From Vibrio ishigakensis (GTDB lineage: Bacteria; Pseudomonadota; Gammaproteobacteria; Enterobacterales; Vibrionaceae): a stretch of 64,000 nt of DNA. Below the pieces are notes generated by a model. That model was not told the DNA's origin. It ran no database searches and saw only the letters and a program-made list of their open reading frames with translations. A program made the position numbers and the translations under genes. The DNA is taken from positions 1,736,001 to 1,800,000 of the forward strand of contig NZ_AP024881.1 of assembly GCF_024347675.1 (NCBI RefSeq). Reading direction: 5' to 3'. Below are positions 16,037 through 25,568 of this stretch, piece after piece (within the stretch, counting starts at the first letter, position 1; each line of letters opens with the position of its first letter).

Positions 16037-17746
16037 TTACTCTTCGAGCCAAACCTGTTTTACATCTGGCCAGCCCCAAGGGGTCATGGCAACGCCTTGC
16101 AATATGCCTTGAAAACTCAGTGATTGTCTATGGTGGAACATAGGCATAGCAGAAAGGCTGTGCATCAAATAGCCACCAATAGGTTCAAGATATTCTAGGT
16201 AGTCAGTGGCCTCGACCTCTCGCTGAATATGATCAAGGTTTTGGTCGAGCCAGCTTGCGACAGAATCCTCGAGACACGCCCTAAGCGGCAGATAACTGCG
16301 GAACTTAATAAACGCCGAGCTTGAAACATTATCATCCAAGAACAGGTTGGACAGGACTAGCTGCTGTGGAAAGGCTTTGTTCTCAGCAAGGGAGGCAAAC
16401 TCAGCAACGCTATAAACCTTAGTATCCACCTCCACCCTAAGTTGTGAGAGCACATGGGTAATAGCACTTGCGCACGCCTTAAGACCAAAATGGTCGTACA
16501 CAGCAATAGAGAGTTTCTTAGGAAGCTTACCCTCGCCGTGCGGAAGGTAGGTCGGTTTCCAAAATGGGAATAGATTCTGCGCTAGGTGCAAACCAAAGGT
16601 AGAGTCGAGCTCTATTAAAGCCTGCCACAACGCGGCGCCACTGATGCGTGACAGCACGCCTTGACGCTCTTCCATATTAAGGGCTTTCTTCGCATTAGCG
16701 TTTATCATAGCAAGCAGACAGCCATCTTCTATGTCGAAATTGCGCTTAGTGGAGTCTTCTTGCTCATGCTCGGCTTCGGAGAGTGCTTTCTTGCCATAGG
16801 TTTTAGAGGTCCGCTCTTTTTCAACCAGCCAAACCGTCAGCTCATCGGTCAGAGAGCGATAACCATGGAAGCCATCAAATGCCTCTAGCCTCAGCCATTT
16901 ATCGCTCTGCTCTAGCATTCTAAAACAGCCACTGCCGATCACCTGACTGCTCTGTTTAATCGAGACCTGCTCTGCAGGCTGAATACCGTACTTAAGGTCA
17001 GCCAGCTTTGCGGCAAAGCCTAGGTCTGGCTCGCTTAGGTGAAAACGAACGATCCTTGGGTGCTCGGCTTCTATATCGACTAGGTGTTCCAGTTCACTCA
17101 GATACCTTGGATGGGACTTTAGCTTGTTGAAGAGCTCAGCTATTGCGGTACTGTCTATCGGCTCACCATTATGGAATTTGACCTTAGGTCTTAGATGAAA
17201 GCTCCATACTCGACCTTCTTTAGCCGAGTCCCAATGGTGGGCAATATTTGGTGACACCCTGCCTTGTCTATCACTCTGCACCAGACAAGCATATAGCTGA
17301 CGCACAAAGAAGCGCTCACTATTTCGAAGGGATACATGAGGCAATAATGTGCTGAATAAGCGATTGTAGGTGAGCTGAACATGAAGTTTGCCATCCACCA
17401 GCCCTGCGCCTGAGGCTCGTGCTAGCAGTTGTCCAAAGACATTCTGATCCTGATTAAGCACCTCAAGCGCCGATTCAAACTCTTGCTTGCCAATAAATTC
17501 TAAGGCAATTCCTTGCCTAATATCCTGCTCCGAAGCGCGTTTGAAAAGTAAAGAACGTTGGTTTCGGCCTATTTTAGGTGTCCAGTCGATCCAGCCTTGA
17601 GACTTCATGTCACCCAACAGGGTTCGAGCATAACGTGTTGTTGTATATAGATGATTAGCGATCTCTTCTAATAGAACAGCGTGCTCCACACCCACCTGAT
17701 ATTCATCTAGTCGCGCAAAATATCTAACCAACTTATGTGGCTTCAT
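16037..17746 (-). CDS. sgrR: SgrR-family transcriptional regulator
   Basis: A 569-residue protein with an N-terminal winged-helix domain (residues 1-110, EIANHLYTTTRYARTLLGDM) and a solute-binding-protein-like domain (residues 160-560) related to family 5 peptide-binding proteins, with LLARASGAGLVDGKL and HLRPKVKFHNGEPIDS. This pair of domains defines SgrR, which in enterics activates the sRNA SgrS during sugar-phosphate stress. Here the gene is divergent from a 45-codon ORF and from ptsG, the classic SgrS target, which supports the assignment. It is followed by an M14 deacylase gene. Direct targets in this organism remain inferred. Confidence 0.88.
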   Translation of the reverse strand: MKPHKLVRYFARLDEYQVGVEHAVLLEEIANHLYTTTRYARTLLGDMKSQGWIDWTPKIGRNQRSLLFKRASEQDIRQGIALEFIGKQEFESALEVLNQDQNVFGQLLARASGAGLVDGKLHVQLTYNRLFSTLLPHVSLRNSERFFVRQLYACLVQSDRQGRVSPNIAHHWDSAKEGRVWSFHLRPKVKFHNGEPIDSTAIAELFNKLKSHPRYLSELEHLVDIEAEHPRIVRFHLSEPDLGFAAKLADLKYGIQPAEQVSIKQSSQVIGSGCFRMLEQSDKWLRLEAFDGFHGYRSLTDELTVWLVEKERTSKTYGKKALSEAEHEQEDSTKRNFDIEDGCLLAMINANAKKALNMEERQGVLSRISGAALWQALIELDSTFGLHLAQNLFPFWKPTYLPHGEGKLPKKLSIAVYDHFGLKACASAITHVLSQLRVEVDTKVYSVAEFASLAENKAFPQQLVLSNLFLDDNVSSSAFIKFRSYLPLRACLEDSVASWLDQNLDHIQREVEATDYLEYLEPIGGYLMHSLSAMPMFHHRQSLSFQGILQGVAMTPWGWPDVKQVWLEE

Positions 17747-17915
17747 ACCTTAATAGCCTAATCCTTTCCTTATTAAATCTAAACATGTGCCAGATATCGC
17801 AAAAAATCAATAAATAAGGAACAAAATAGATAAAACCTATCTGTTTTTTAATTCATGCTTTGGATGAATAATTACATTCAACAACTGAGGCGAACAACAC
17901 AAACGAGGTGACGCA

Positions 17916-18053
17916 ATGAAAAAGACAACTGCTAAAGCGAAAAAGCCAATGTCTGACTTCTACCAAGTAAAGGTAAGTCGTGGCAAGAAAGGCTCACTGC
18001 AGAGCGCAGCTCTAGCGTCACTAGTGATGACCTGCCAGTTCAAGGCGAATTAG
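17916..18053 (+). CDS. 45-residue basic protein, SgrT-like by position
   Basis: ATG at 17916 preceded by GAGGTG with 6-nt spacing opens a 45-codon frame starting MKKTTAKAKKPMSDFYQ. The product is strongly basic in its first half and has no membrane span. It sits divergently from sgrR and upstream of ptsG, where an SgrS transcript carrying sgrT would be expected. An FYQ triplet also occurs near the start of enteric SgrT, a weak likeness. The segment GTGATGACCT at 18024-18033 could pair (9 of 10) with the ptsG ribosome-binding region. An unrelated ribosome-associated small protein is the alternative. Confidence 0.55.
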   Translation: MKKTTAKAKKPMSDFYQVKVSRGKKGSLQSAALASLVMTCQFKAN

Positions 18054-18064
18054 CCGACGATTTA

Positions 18065-18136
18065 GCGATAGCTTGCTTATCTATGGTTTTGCTCCATCCC
18101 CCCCCCTATAGAAACAGTAGATGGATAAGCTATCGC
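18065..18136 (+). ncRNA. Strong hairpin, possible 3' part of an SgrS-like sRNA
   Basis: GCGATAGCTT(GC)TTATC at 18065-18081 pairs with GATAAGCTATCGC at 18124-18136, closing a loop that contains nine consecutive C residues. It follows the 45-codon ORF by 11 bases and is followed by CCCTTTTAG, a weak T tract. An ORF-then-hairpin layout upstream of ptsG resembles SgrS. Confidence 0.4.
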
Positions 18137-18200
18137 ACCCTTTTAGAGGTGCACAGAAACAAGGGCACTCAAATCTCAACCTAGCATAGCTAGGACAAAT

Positions 18201-18246
18201 AAAGGACCAATTTGCTCTTCATGGATTCGAAGACAATTGGTCCTTT
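18201..18246 (+). promoter_or_regulatory. 12-bp inverted repeat in the ptsG leader
   Basis: AAAGGACCAATT at 18201-18212 pairs exactly with AATTGGTCCTTT at 18235-18246 around a 22-nt loop, followed by CCCTATTTAG. It could terminate the upstream small transcript, or act as a ptsG leader structure or sugar-responsive attenuator. Confidence 0.55.
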
Positions 18247-18407
18247 CCCTATTTAGGGAGCGGGAAAACTAGACCCGACAAGGCCACCAAGCAGGTTGCA
18301 TATAAAAACAAGTAATTAAGATCCAATTTTAGATTTTGAGTAATTGCAATGAAGGGAGTAGCTTCTTTCGGCTACTAAAAAAACTATATATAACACGGGG
18401 TAATCAC

Positions 18408-19817
18408 ATGTTTAGTCAATTCTTCGCCAGCCTTTCTAAGGTTGGTAAGGCGTTGATGCTGCCAATAGCATCCATGCCTGCAGCAGGTATTTTATTAGGT
18501 ATTGGTTCAGCCAATTTCGATATCATTCCTCCAATCGTATCGCAACTGATGGCAGAAGCCGGCGGTGCGGTATTCGGCAACCTTCCTCTTATCTTCGCTT
18601 TAGGCGTTGCTATCTCGTTTACTGAAAACGATGGTGTGGGCGCAGTAGCTGCCGGTATCGGTTACTACGTTCTAGTTGCAACGCTAAAGGTTATGGCAGG
18701 CGTTCTGGGCGTAGACCACATTGATATGGGCGTGCTAGGCGGTATCATCTCTGGTGCTGTTGGTGCGTATATGTTCAACCGCTTCTACACCATTAAGATG
18801 CCAGCGTATTTGGGCTTCTTTGCCGGTAAGCGATTCGTTCCTATCGTGACCTCTTTTGCGATGCTGTTCCTAGGTATCATCCTTGCGTTTATCTGGCAGC
18901 CAATTGGCGCAGGCATCGATGCATTCGGTCACTGGGCAACAGAGCAAAACCCAGTGCTAGCATTCTGGGCATACGGCACAGCTGAGCGTGCATTGATCCC
19001 ATTCGGTCTGCACCACGTGATCAACGTTATCATCCAGCTCCAAGCGGGTGAGTTCACCAACGCCGCAGGTCAGGTGTTCACTGGCGAGATCCCACGCTTC
19101 TTCGCAGGTGACCCTAACGCAGGTAACCTAGCAGGTGGCTATCTATTCAAGATGTTCGGTCTGCCGGCAGCCGCTATCGCCATGGGTCGTGCCGCTAAGC
19201 CAGAGAACCGCGTAAAAGTAATGGGTATCATGGCATCAGCAGCCCTAACCTCATTTCTAACCGGTATCACTGAGCCAGTTGAGTTTGCATTCTTGTTCAT
19301 CTCACCTGCGCTATATGTGATTCACTCTATCATCGCAGGTCTTGCTTACCCGCTATGTATCATCCTAGGTGTGAAACACGGCTATAGCTTCAGTGCAGGT
19401 CTTATCGACTATGTCACCTTCTTCGGTATCTCTACCAAAGGCTGGATGATCATCCCACTGGGTCTTGCCTATGCCGCTATCTACTACGTGGTGTTCTCTT
19501 GGTTCATCCGCAAGTTTGACCTTAAGACTCCAGGTCGTGAAGACGCGAAAGAAGAGAAGGGTCCAGCGCTTACGGGTGACGACTTCACTCGCGAACTCGT
19601 AGCAGCCTTCGGTGGTAAGCAAAACATCAAATCTACCGACGCTTGTATTACTCGCCTACGTATTCAGGTTGAAGACCAAGAAAAAGTAGACGAGGACAAA
19701 CTAAAAGCACTGGGTGCTGCAGGTGTAGTGCGTGTAGGTACTGGTGTTCAAGCTATCTTCGGCGGCAACAGTGATGTGTATAAAACACAGATGCTAGACC
19801 ATATGAAGAATAACTGA
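18408..19817 (+). CDS. ptsG: Glucose-type PTS enzyme IICB
   Basis: A 469-residue membrane permease with EIIC (residues 1-385) and EIIB (395-469) domains. The N-terminus [20 protein letters not shown] aligns with glucose EIIC proteins, and [15 protein letters not shown] is the conserved substrate-binding segment. The EIIB phosphorylation Cys is in [11 protein letters not shown] near residue 410. It imports and phosphorylates glucose using a phosphate from EIIA. I chose the ATG at 18408, with GGGG eight bases upstream, over a longer frame. Glucose, N-acetylglucosamine and maltose EIICs are close relatives; the sgrR neighbourhood favours glucose. A terminator follows. Confidence 0.9.
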   Translation: MFSQFFASLSKVGKALMLPIASMPAAGILLGIGSANFDIIPPIVSQLMAEAGGAVFGNLPLIFALGVAISFTENDGVGAVAAGIGYYVLVATLKVMAGVLGVDHIDMGVLGGIISGAVGAYMFNRFYTIKMPAYLGFFAGKRFVPIVTSFAMLFLGIILAFIWQPIGAGIDAFGHWATEQNPVLAFWAYGTAERALIPFGLHHVINVIIQLQAGEFTNAAGQVFTGEIPRFFAGDPNAGNLAGGYLFKMFGLPAAAIAMGRAAKPENRVKVMGIMASAALTSFLTGITEPVEFAFLFISPALYVIHSIIAGLAYPLCIILGVKHGYSFSAGLIDYVTFFGISTKGWMIIPLGLAYAAIYYVVFSWFIRKFDLKTPGREDAKEEKGPALTGDDFTRELVAAFGGKQNIKSTDACITRLRIQVEDQEKVDEDKLKALGAAGVVRVGTGVQAIFGGNSDVYKTQMLDHMKNN

Positions 19818-19850
19818 TTGAGTTCGGTGGTCTTTTGACCCCAAATGTAC

Positions 19851-19877
19851 AAAAAGGAGCCTTATGGCTCCTTTTTT
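19851..19877 (+). terminator. Rho-independent terminator of ptsG
   Basis: AAAAGGAGCC pairs with GGCTCCTTTT around a TTAT loop and continues into a T run. It lies 35 bp after the ptsG stop codon. Confidence 0.93.
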
Positions 19878-19957
19878 AATGCAAGTTGGACAAACATACT
19901 GTTTATGCTGTTACTATTGCTTCAGCGACTCTAAGCAAGGAAGCACATAGCAGTTCG

Positions 19958-21277
19958 ATGTCTATCCGTAAAATCTCCAAAGCAAGCCTAGCGACGCTAG
20001 CACTTACTGCAGTATCGAGTGCCTGCTTGGCAACCACACCCGTTAGTATTAAATACACGGTCAATCGTGCCGAGAACACCAAGAAGAACAATACCATGGT
20101 GCTTCCCTACTTCTTTTCCTCAGATACCATGGGTTTTAACCTGGGTATAGGTGGCGTAGTGCAGGGTATAGGTCAAGATCAAATGGCTATGGGTGCAACC
20201 GGTTGGGGTGGCGCTGAAAGCTATGGTTTCTCCGGAGGGATCTGGAACTACAGACCGAGCTTTTCCAATCGTACCTTTTTCTCTATTGCTGGCATGTACG
20301 CCTACTTTCCTGAGCAGCGCGCCTATACTGGCAACAAATCAACGCCTACCCCAAATGATCAGCCCCTACCGGGCAGTAGTGGTTCGAGCCAAGATCAGTT
20401 TATCGAGGGTGACGGCTTTTCCAACTGGCTCGATCTGAAAATGGAATACGTGCTTCCAATAGGCTCGCGTAAATCCGACCCTATTATCCAATACAACCTG
20501 CGTGGCGGTTTGCTAACCGATGCCCCAACGAGCACGAACTGGAATCCACTGGATAGCGGGACCACCATACTGATCCTGCGTCAGTTTAACCGCTATCAAT
20601 CCTATGACGACGGCAACGGCAAGCAGAGCGGTGACGTAAATGCGGTAGAACTCGGCATCCAATACGACAACACCGACTTTGCACCCAACCCGAGTATGGG
20701 TAGCCGACAGTACCTTAGCTATACCTTTGAAGGGGCATGGTTAACCCCAGAAGATAACTGGGATGCGTTGCAATTAGATCTCAGCAAATACACCAATATA
20801 GGTGAAAGTGAATGGGCTTCTCAGCGGATCTTCGCCTTCAATTTTTGGACTGCCTACTCCCCGTCTTGGAAAGTAAAACAAGTCGGCAATGACTCCCGAA
20901 TCGTGGAAGACGCCCCTCCCTATAACGAAGGTGCGACCTTAGGCGGCTACAAGCGCATGCGCGGCTACGACTCCAATCGCTTTCACGATAAGGCCAGCAT
21001 CTACGCCAGCGCCGAATATCGCTACACATTAAAATACAACCCAGTGAGAGATGTAGAGTGGCTACGCTTCTTGAACCTCGACTGGTTCCAACTGGTTGGC
21101 TTTGTAGAAGCCGGTCAGGTAGCCAGTGATTACAACCTCAAAGACCTAACTAGTGATATGAAGTTCGATGGCGGCGTATCACTGCGCGCCCTTACCGCTG
21201 GCCTAGTGGTTCGCGCCGACTATGCGGTATCCGAGGAAGGTAGCTATATGTGGTTTATGATCAATCAGCCTTTCTGA
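19958..21277 (+). CDS. Omp85/BamA-type outer-membrane barrel without POTRA domains
   Basis: About 439 residues: signal peptide (residues 1-26), then a surface-antigen (D15) style beta-barrel with alternating aromatic strands such as ESYGFSGGIWNYRP. The Omp85 lid-lock motif appears as GGYKRMRGYDSNRF near residue 350, and the protein ends in Phe, as expected for BamA-dependent insertion. POTRA domains are absent, so it is a stand-alone barrel of the patatin/TamA-like short class rather than BamA itself. Function unknown; lipid or protein export to the outer surface is possible. I chose the ATG at 19958; the longer frame adds 24 residues that are not signal-like. Confidence 0.8.
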   Translation: MSIRKISKASLATLALTAVSSACLATTPVSIKYTVNRAENTKKNNTMVLPYFFSSDTMGFNLGIGGVVQGIGQDQMAMGATGWGGAESYGFSGGIWNYRPSFSNRTFFSIAGMYAYFPEQRAYTGNKSTPTPNDQPLPGSSGSSQDQFIEGDGFSNWLDLKMEYVLPIGSRKSDPIIQYNLRGGLLTDAPTSTNWNPLDSGTTILILRQFNRYQSYDDGNGKQSGDVNAVELGIQYDNTDFAPNPSMGSRQYLSYTFEGAWLTPEDNWDALQLDLSKYTNIGESEWASQRIFAFNFWTAYSPSWKVKQVGNDSRIVEDAPPYNEGATLGGYKRMRGYDSNRFHDKASIYASAEYRYTLKYNPVRDVEWLRFLNLDWFQLVGFVEAGQVASDYNLKDLTSDMKFDGGVSLRALTAGLVVRADYAVSEEGSYMWFMINQPF

Positions 21278-21678
21278 TTACGCCAAATAAGCACAAACAC
21301 TGGCAGCAAAAACAGGCTAGTTGATACCATATCTAGATAGGTATGGTAATCGAGAAAGTTCATTAGCTGCATATACGCAAGCAGAGAAAACGCGGATAAC
21401 ACCCCTAGCTTGAGGTTAAGCATCCATATCTGTACTACCAGCACTAAAGCGACCGCGGTATGGGTGCTGTAATCAGAGCCAAACGATGGCCAGATATCCA
21501 ACGCGATATCGACAAATCGCATCACATAGAGATAGATGGTGGAGTAGATAAGCGGTTTAGCGCAAAGCCAGAAGCCACGCTGCTGCGATTTGGCTCGCCC
21601 CATTAGTAAATACACCGCTAAAGCGAGGAGTAGCGGTGTATAGATGTCAGCAATCAGTGCCCAAGTAGATGTCTGCAA
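21265..21678 (-). CDS. Small membrane protein downstream of TadE-like genes
   Basis: A 137-residue protein with about four hydrophobic segments (residues 7-24, 38-58, 71-90 and 100-130). I do not recognise a family. Its start lies 1 bp after the stop of the upstream TadE-like gene, so it belongs to that operon, where a peptidase or assembly factor might be expected. No prepilin-peptidase motif (GxGD) is present, so it is not TadV. It ends in a short overlap with the convergent Omp85 gene. Confidence 0.6.
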   Translation of the reverse strand: MQTSTWALIADIYTPLLLALAVYLLMGRAKSQQRGFWLCAKPLIYSTIYLYVMRFVDIALDIWPSFGSDYSTHTAVALVLVVQIWMLNLKLGVLSAFSLLAYMQLMNFLDYHTYLDMVSTSLFLLPVFVLIWRNQKG

Positions 21679-21679
21679 T

Positions 21680-22111
21680 TTAGTAGTGAATAATGCCCGT
21701 CGATGATGCAGTTATATTAAAAGTTGGGAAGAAGATAAAGTCCGATGCCAAAGGATATGACACCTGCACGGTTACCGCTTGCCCTGGCTCTTTAGAAACT
21801 GGCCAATTAGTTGTAACTGTTAGATTATCTAGGCTGGCTTTGCTCTTTACATAGGTGCTGACCGTTTGCGATGTGGCCGGAGCATCCCCTACTCTAGCAG
21901 GATCAGCTCCTGCCTCTGTTCCTCTTACTACCGCATAACGAACGCCTTCTTTGGCCGCGTGAGATACCTGATTGTACATAAATATCACCACGCCCCCTTG
22001 GATGATGGAAAACATCAGAATCAAGAAGATGGGCAGCACTATGGTGAACTCGGTAATAGTGATACCGCGCTGCTTGAAGGATAAATGAGGCATTTTGATT
22101 CGATACTTCAT
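21680..22111 (-). CDS. TadE-like pseudopilin protein
   Basis: About 143 residues with a prepilin-like N-terminus. After a short basic leader, KQRGITITEFTIVLPIFLIL carries the Glu used at the +5 position in TadE-type pseudopilins. The remainder is an extracytoplasmic domain. TadE/F proteins are minor pseudopilins of the Flp/Tad pilus and are processed by the TadV peptidase. The ATG at 22111 follows the previous stop by 4 bp, whereas a TTG upstream would overlap it. Usual partners tadA, tadB, tadC and rcpA are not in the window. Confidence 0.78.
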   Translation of the reverse strand: MKYRIKMPHLSFKQRGITITEFTIVLPIFLILMFSIIQGGVVIFMYNQVSHAAKEGVRYAVVRGTEAGADPARVGDAPATSQTVSTYVKSKASLDNLTVTTNWPVSKEPGQAVTVQVSYPLASDFIFFPTFNITASSTGIIHY

Positions 22112-22115
22112 AGGC

Positions 22116-22583
22116 TTACTCAACTCTCAATACTGCTGTCTCTGATAATGCGATGGTCGATGGTACTAGCTGGTAGTTCATCAGGGTTTCAAAGGTGCGT
22201 CCTACGGTGACAGATACATAACGTTCATGGCCTGAACTGCAGGTATCTAAGTCGCTCTGAACACAACCAGTAAACTTGGTAGAACCATTTACACATACGC
22301 AGTATTGCGAACTGTTCACGATAAAAATATCCGGGTTCTCTGCCGTTTTACCTAAGCTCACACCATCTTGCTTGGCAATACTCGCCATTCCAGCTGCATC
22401 AGAGATAAAACTGGTACTCTGTGCGCCATAGGCAGCCGCAGCCCTCGCGGCGGCGGCAGTGGATAGGCTGTGATACATGACGCGGCCTACATCGACAATA
22501 ATCACGAAAAGAAGTATTAAGATTGGGGTTACCACGACAGTTTCTACTGCCGCAAATCCATATTGTTTATTAAAGTTGTCCAT
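22116..22583 (-). CDS. TadE/TadF-like pseudopilin protein
   Basis: A 155-residue minor pseudopilin. The N-terminus QYGFAAVETVVVTPILILLF has the Glu and hydrophobic helix of TadE/F proteins. The mature domain includes four Cys (CVCVNGS, FTGCVQS, LDTCSSG), probably forming disulfides outside the cell. It lies 4 bp downstream of the TadG-like gene and directly precedes the second TadE-like gene, all on the minus strand. Confidence 0.78.
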   Translation of the reverse strand: MDNFNKQYGFAAVETVVVTPILILLFVIIVDVGRVMYHSLSTAAAARAAAAYGAQSTSFISDAAGMASIAKQDGVSLGKTAENPDIFIVNSSQYCVCVNGSTKFTGCVQSDLDTCSSGHERYVSVTVGRTFETLMNYQLVPSTIALSETAVLRVE

Positions 22584-22587
22584 AACC

Positions 22588-23979
22588 TTACTCCACTAGT
22601 GTTACTTCTGAAGTAATTGGGTTCTCACCTGAACTCAGGCTCGAAATATTAAGTACCGAACTACTCGATAGGTACAGGTATTTAGAGATGATGATGGTCT
22701 GGGCACCAAATCCTGTGGAGCCACTGGTGACCTCAAAACTCTGATTGGGTAGATAGATGATTCCACTGAAGCTAGAGGAAGCACTACTATCAAAATAGTT
22801 TCTTGGTTCTGTTTCTGGCTCCGGTGATTCTGGTGCATCACGATCTGCGAAAAACAAAATACCTTCATAGCCTTCACAACTGCCGTTGCACTTTGTCGCT
22901 TCTAAATCGATAGAAGGCCCAGACTTCAACTCTATCTGCCAGTAATCTTCTTTATCTTCCTCATTACCAGTGCAAGCATCCTTGCAGGTGTTATAGATGG
23001 TTACGCCACCTGATCCCGCATTTTCAACTGAAGTATCAGACCCATCTACCGTAAAACCACCACCACGCATGACATACAAGCCATCACGCATTTTGATGTT
23101 TCCCTTGAGCAGTAACCCGCCACAATAAACACCGGGATTAATAGTAGTGTCTTCGACCTCTTTCTGACCGTCGCCAGGAGAGGTACCATGCTGGCATTCC
23201 CCATTTGTATACGAGACTGCTGGTGCCGCAATATTAGCGAGTGGATCAGCAACCTTGGTCGGTGGGTTATCGCTGTTTTTGTCCGTTGGGCAATCAGCAC
23301 CCTCTACTGAGCATGTAATGGTACTGCCACTCTTATGTGTACCGCCTACCGTCTCTACTGTCGTCGCTTCGATCTTAGAGCCACTGGAAACATATAATCC
23401 ATCGCTACTAGTAGAGTTAGCGACGATACCGCAGTTAGCAATCAGCTCTGAATCACTAGTCACATACAGCATCTTCTCCTTATTCTCTTCACCTAGCACA
23501 TAGATGCAGTTGTTACTCACACCTACCCCCCCACGGGCAGTGGCCGAAACGCTGTAGTCAATTTGATCGATTCCGATGACGCTGAGGAAGAAACTTGGAA
23601 AGGCATCCGAGACAATCGCTCTTACCGCGCTGGTATCACCCACGTAGGCACCCGTTGTAGGCGATACCACTTGATTGCCCCCAACGGTGGAACTCTCGAT
23701 AGTCACAAGGGTGTCGTCCGTGCCTGATGCAAATCCAAGCTCGGCGGCGGCAGCAAGTGCTTTAGTAGAAACGTTGCTATAGGTATCGCGCCCGTTTTTG
23801 ATCTCGTAGGCGCCGGTTAGAGCGGCCGCATCGGCAGCTGTCTGAGCTTGTCGGTACTTGTAGTAGGCATAGCCAGTGTCTATGACTAGACCCGCTATGA
23901 TAAGAAAAACAAGCATGGCTAAGGTGGCAAAGATGATCACTAAGCCACGTTGTTTGGAATGAATTGTGTATTGTTGCAT
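22588..23979 (-). CDS. TadG-like Flp pilus-assembly protein
   Basis: About 463 residues. The N-terminus SKQRGLVIIFATLAMLVFLI plus AQTAADAAALTGAYEIKNGR matches the Tad N-domain of TadG proteins. The large extracytoplasmic part (residues 60-463) is Ser/Gly/Thr-rich and contains several Cys (CKDACTGN, KCNGSCEG). AGGAGG lies five bases upstream of the ATG at 23979, so the longer frame was rejected. TadG is a minor pilin-related component of Flp pili. It heads a four-gene minus-strand operon with two TadE-like genes and a small membrane protein; the secretion machinery must be elsewhere. Confidence 0.78.
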   Translation of the reverse strand: MQQYTIHSKQRGLVIIFATLAMLVFLIIAGLVIDTGYAYYKYRQAQTAADAAALTGAYEIKNGRDTYSNVSTKALAAAAELGFASGTDDTLVTIESSTVGGNQVVSPTTGAYVGDTSAVRAIVSDAFPSFFLSVIGIDQIDYSVSATARGGVGVSNNCIYVLGEENKEKMLYVTSDSELIANCGIVANSTSSDGLYVSSGSKIEATTVETVGGTHKSGSTITCSVEGADCPTDKNSDNPPTKVADPLANIAAPAVSYTNGECQHGTSPGDGQKEVEDTTINPGVYCGGLLLKGNIKMRDGLYVMRGGGFTVDGSDTSVENAGSGGVTIYNTCKDACTGNEEDKEDYWQIELKSGPSIDLEATKCNGSCEGYEGILFFADRDAPESPEPETEPRNYFDSSASSSFSGIIYLPNQSFEVTSGSTGFGAQTIIISKYLYLSSSSVLNISSLSSGENPITSEVTLVE

Positions 23980-24094
23980 GCCATCCTCCTGCAGTCCTTG
24001 CATTGAGGGGCTCGGTTTCACCCGTACTAAACCCTGTTTAAAGTTTAGTCAAAGTAAAAAAGTATGAGAGGTTTTATTCGCAATTAGAAGCAAG

Positions 24095-25432
24095 TTAGAT
24101 CAACTCTAGTTTGATTATTTTGCTTCTATCAAAGGTGACACGATAGCGCTGGGTACGCTCCTTGACGCCACTTGGCTCAGTCTTTTTCTCGTGGATCTTC
24201 ACCTCGATACGACCACGACGAGAAATACTTACCTTGCGCGGCTTGTTGGTCGAGGAGTACACATACATATCGCGGTTCTCACTCGGGAAGCAGTTCATCA
24301 GCGGCGTAAGGTTAATAGAGGTGTTAGTCTTAATCTTCTTAAAGCCGTTGTATTCAAAGTTCTTAAGACTCACCAACTCACGGAAGAACAAAGAGACACT
24401 CTCTTTGTTAGCGATAGCCGTTTTCGAGTTTGGCTGAGAATTAAACCAGGTCTCACCACTACCTATGTTGGTTTTTTTGTCCGGCATAGTGTATTGGGAA
24501 ATCACACGAGGCTTGTTGCGGATGATCTTCTCAAACACCCACGACTTGATGCTTTCCTTAAACACATCTCGCACCACATAGAGTGCGGCGAAGGCCAGTA
24601 CAAATTGCAGATCGGTATCCAGTCCCATCAAACGGAACTGGAAGATCACTACACTAAAACCGAGCATGATAAGGCCGGTAGCAATAGCAAGAGAAAGATA
24701 CTTCTCCTTCTCCCCAACACGGGTGCTTTTACTGGTTACCTTCAGGGGTAGCTCAAGGAGCTTTTTCTGCAGATCAGTTTGGTTGAAAACACGAGTCAGC
24801 TTTTCTTCATCATCCGCTTCAATGCTCTTTACCGAGTAGATGTTTTCGTACATCTGGGTAATACGATACTCATCCTCAGCCATCGAAAGTTGCGCTAAAT
24901 AATCACGAGCCGATTGTGCGCCCTTAATACTCTGCAAGTAAGCGGTTTGACGCAGAAGATATTGCTCAAACTCATAAGATAGGATGGCATCAACCTTGCG
25001 GAAACGCTCAAACTTCTGGTCGTCTTCAAGGTTAAAACGGCGGAATGAAGCCAAGATATTGGAATGGCCTTTAGCCTTATCAACGATCTCTTCAACCGCT
25101 TGCTCACCCTTCTCAAGATTGGTCTTAAACGAACGAATATCGTTGATAAACAGATAAGAGAACAGACTGATAGAGGTCTTATAGGAGTCGTACGGCAGAT
25201 GCTCTTTTTCAAGGATCTTGATATACAAAAGCATCAAGCTGATGCTCTTGCCTTTGTGGAAACGTCGGGTCTGTAAGAAAGACTTATCGAAGAACTCGCC
25301 TGCAGAAAAGCTATCCCCTAGATCAATACTGCTCGGGATGACAAATTCTACCTTAGTTTCAGACTGCGAGTCTGCGGACAGGGTCTGCTGGATTTCAATC
25401 TTCTTCTTAGCGGTGATCTTTAGATCCAACAT
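24095..25432 (-). CDS. Large membrane protein of unknown function
   Basis: About 445 residues; no family recognised. The first 240 residues look soluble, charged and helical (including KTNLEKGEQAVEEIVDKAKG), then two membrane segments near residues 245-265 and 273-290, then a C-terminal soluble domain rich in basic residues with KISRRGRIEVKIHE-like strands. The ATG at 25432 is preferred; upstream residues of the longer frame are not signal-like. Its neighbours are the Tad-like operon and the copper locus, and it is not closely linked to either. It may be a cytoplasm-facing membrane-anchored regulator or sensor, but nothing in the sequence shows that. Confidence 0.6.
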   Translation of the reverse strand: MLDLKITAKKKIEIQQTLSADSQSETKVEFVIPSSIDLGDSFSAGEFFDKSFLQTRRFHKGKSISLMLLYIKILEKEHLPYDSYKTSISLFSYLFINDIRSFKTNLEKGEQAVEEIVDKAKGHSNILASFRRFNLEDDQKFERFRKVDAILSYEFEQYLLRQTAYLQSIKGAQSARDYLAQLSMAEDEYRITQMYENIYSVKSIEADDEEKLTRVFNQTDLQKKLLELPLKVTSKSTRVGEKEKYLSLAIATGLIMLGFSVVIFQFRLMGLDTDLQFVLAFAALYVVRDVFKESIKSWVFEKIIRNKPRVISQYTMPDKKTNIGSGETWFNSQPNSKTAIANKESVSLFFRELVSLKNFEYNGFKKIKTNTSINLTPLMNCFPSENRDMYVYSSTNKPRKVSISRRGRIEVKIHEKKTEPSGVKERTQRYRVTFDRSKIIKLELI

Positions 25433-25532
25433 GGTGCGAGCTATTTTCCTTACTTTTAATATGACACTTTTATTACATCGGAATTGTACCATTCACCCGT
25501 TAAAGGTAAACAATCGATCTAGCGAATACAAA

Positions 25533-25559
25533 TAAAAAGGCCGCATTTAACGCGACCTT
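25533..25559 (-). terminator. Terminator of the copper operon
   Basis: On the minus strand AAGGTCGC pairs with GCGGCCTT (one mismatch) around GTTAAAT and continues into TTTTTATTT. It lies just after the 21-residue peptide gene. Confidence 0.75.
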
Positions 25560-25568
25560 AACCTTTTG

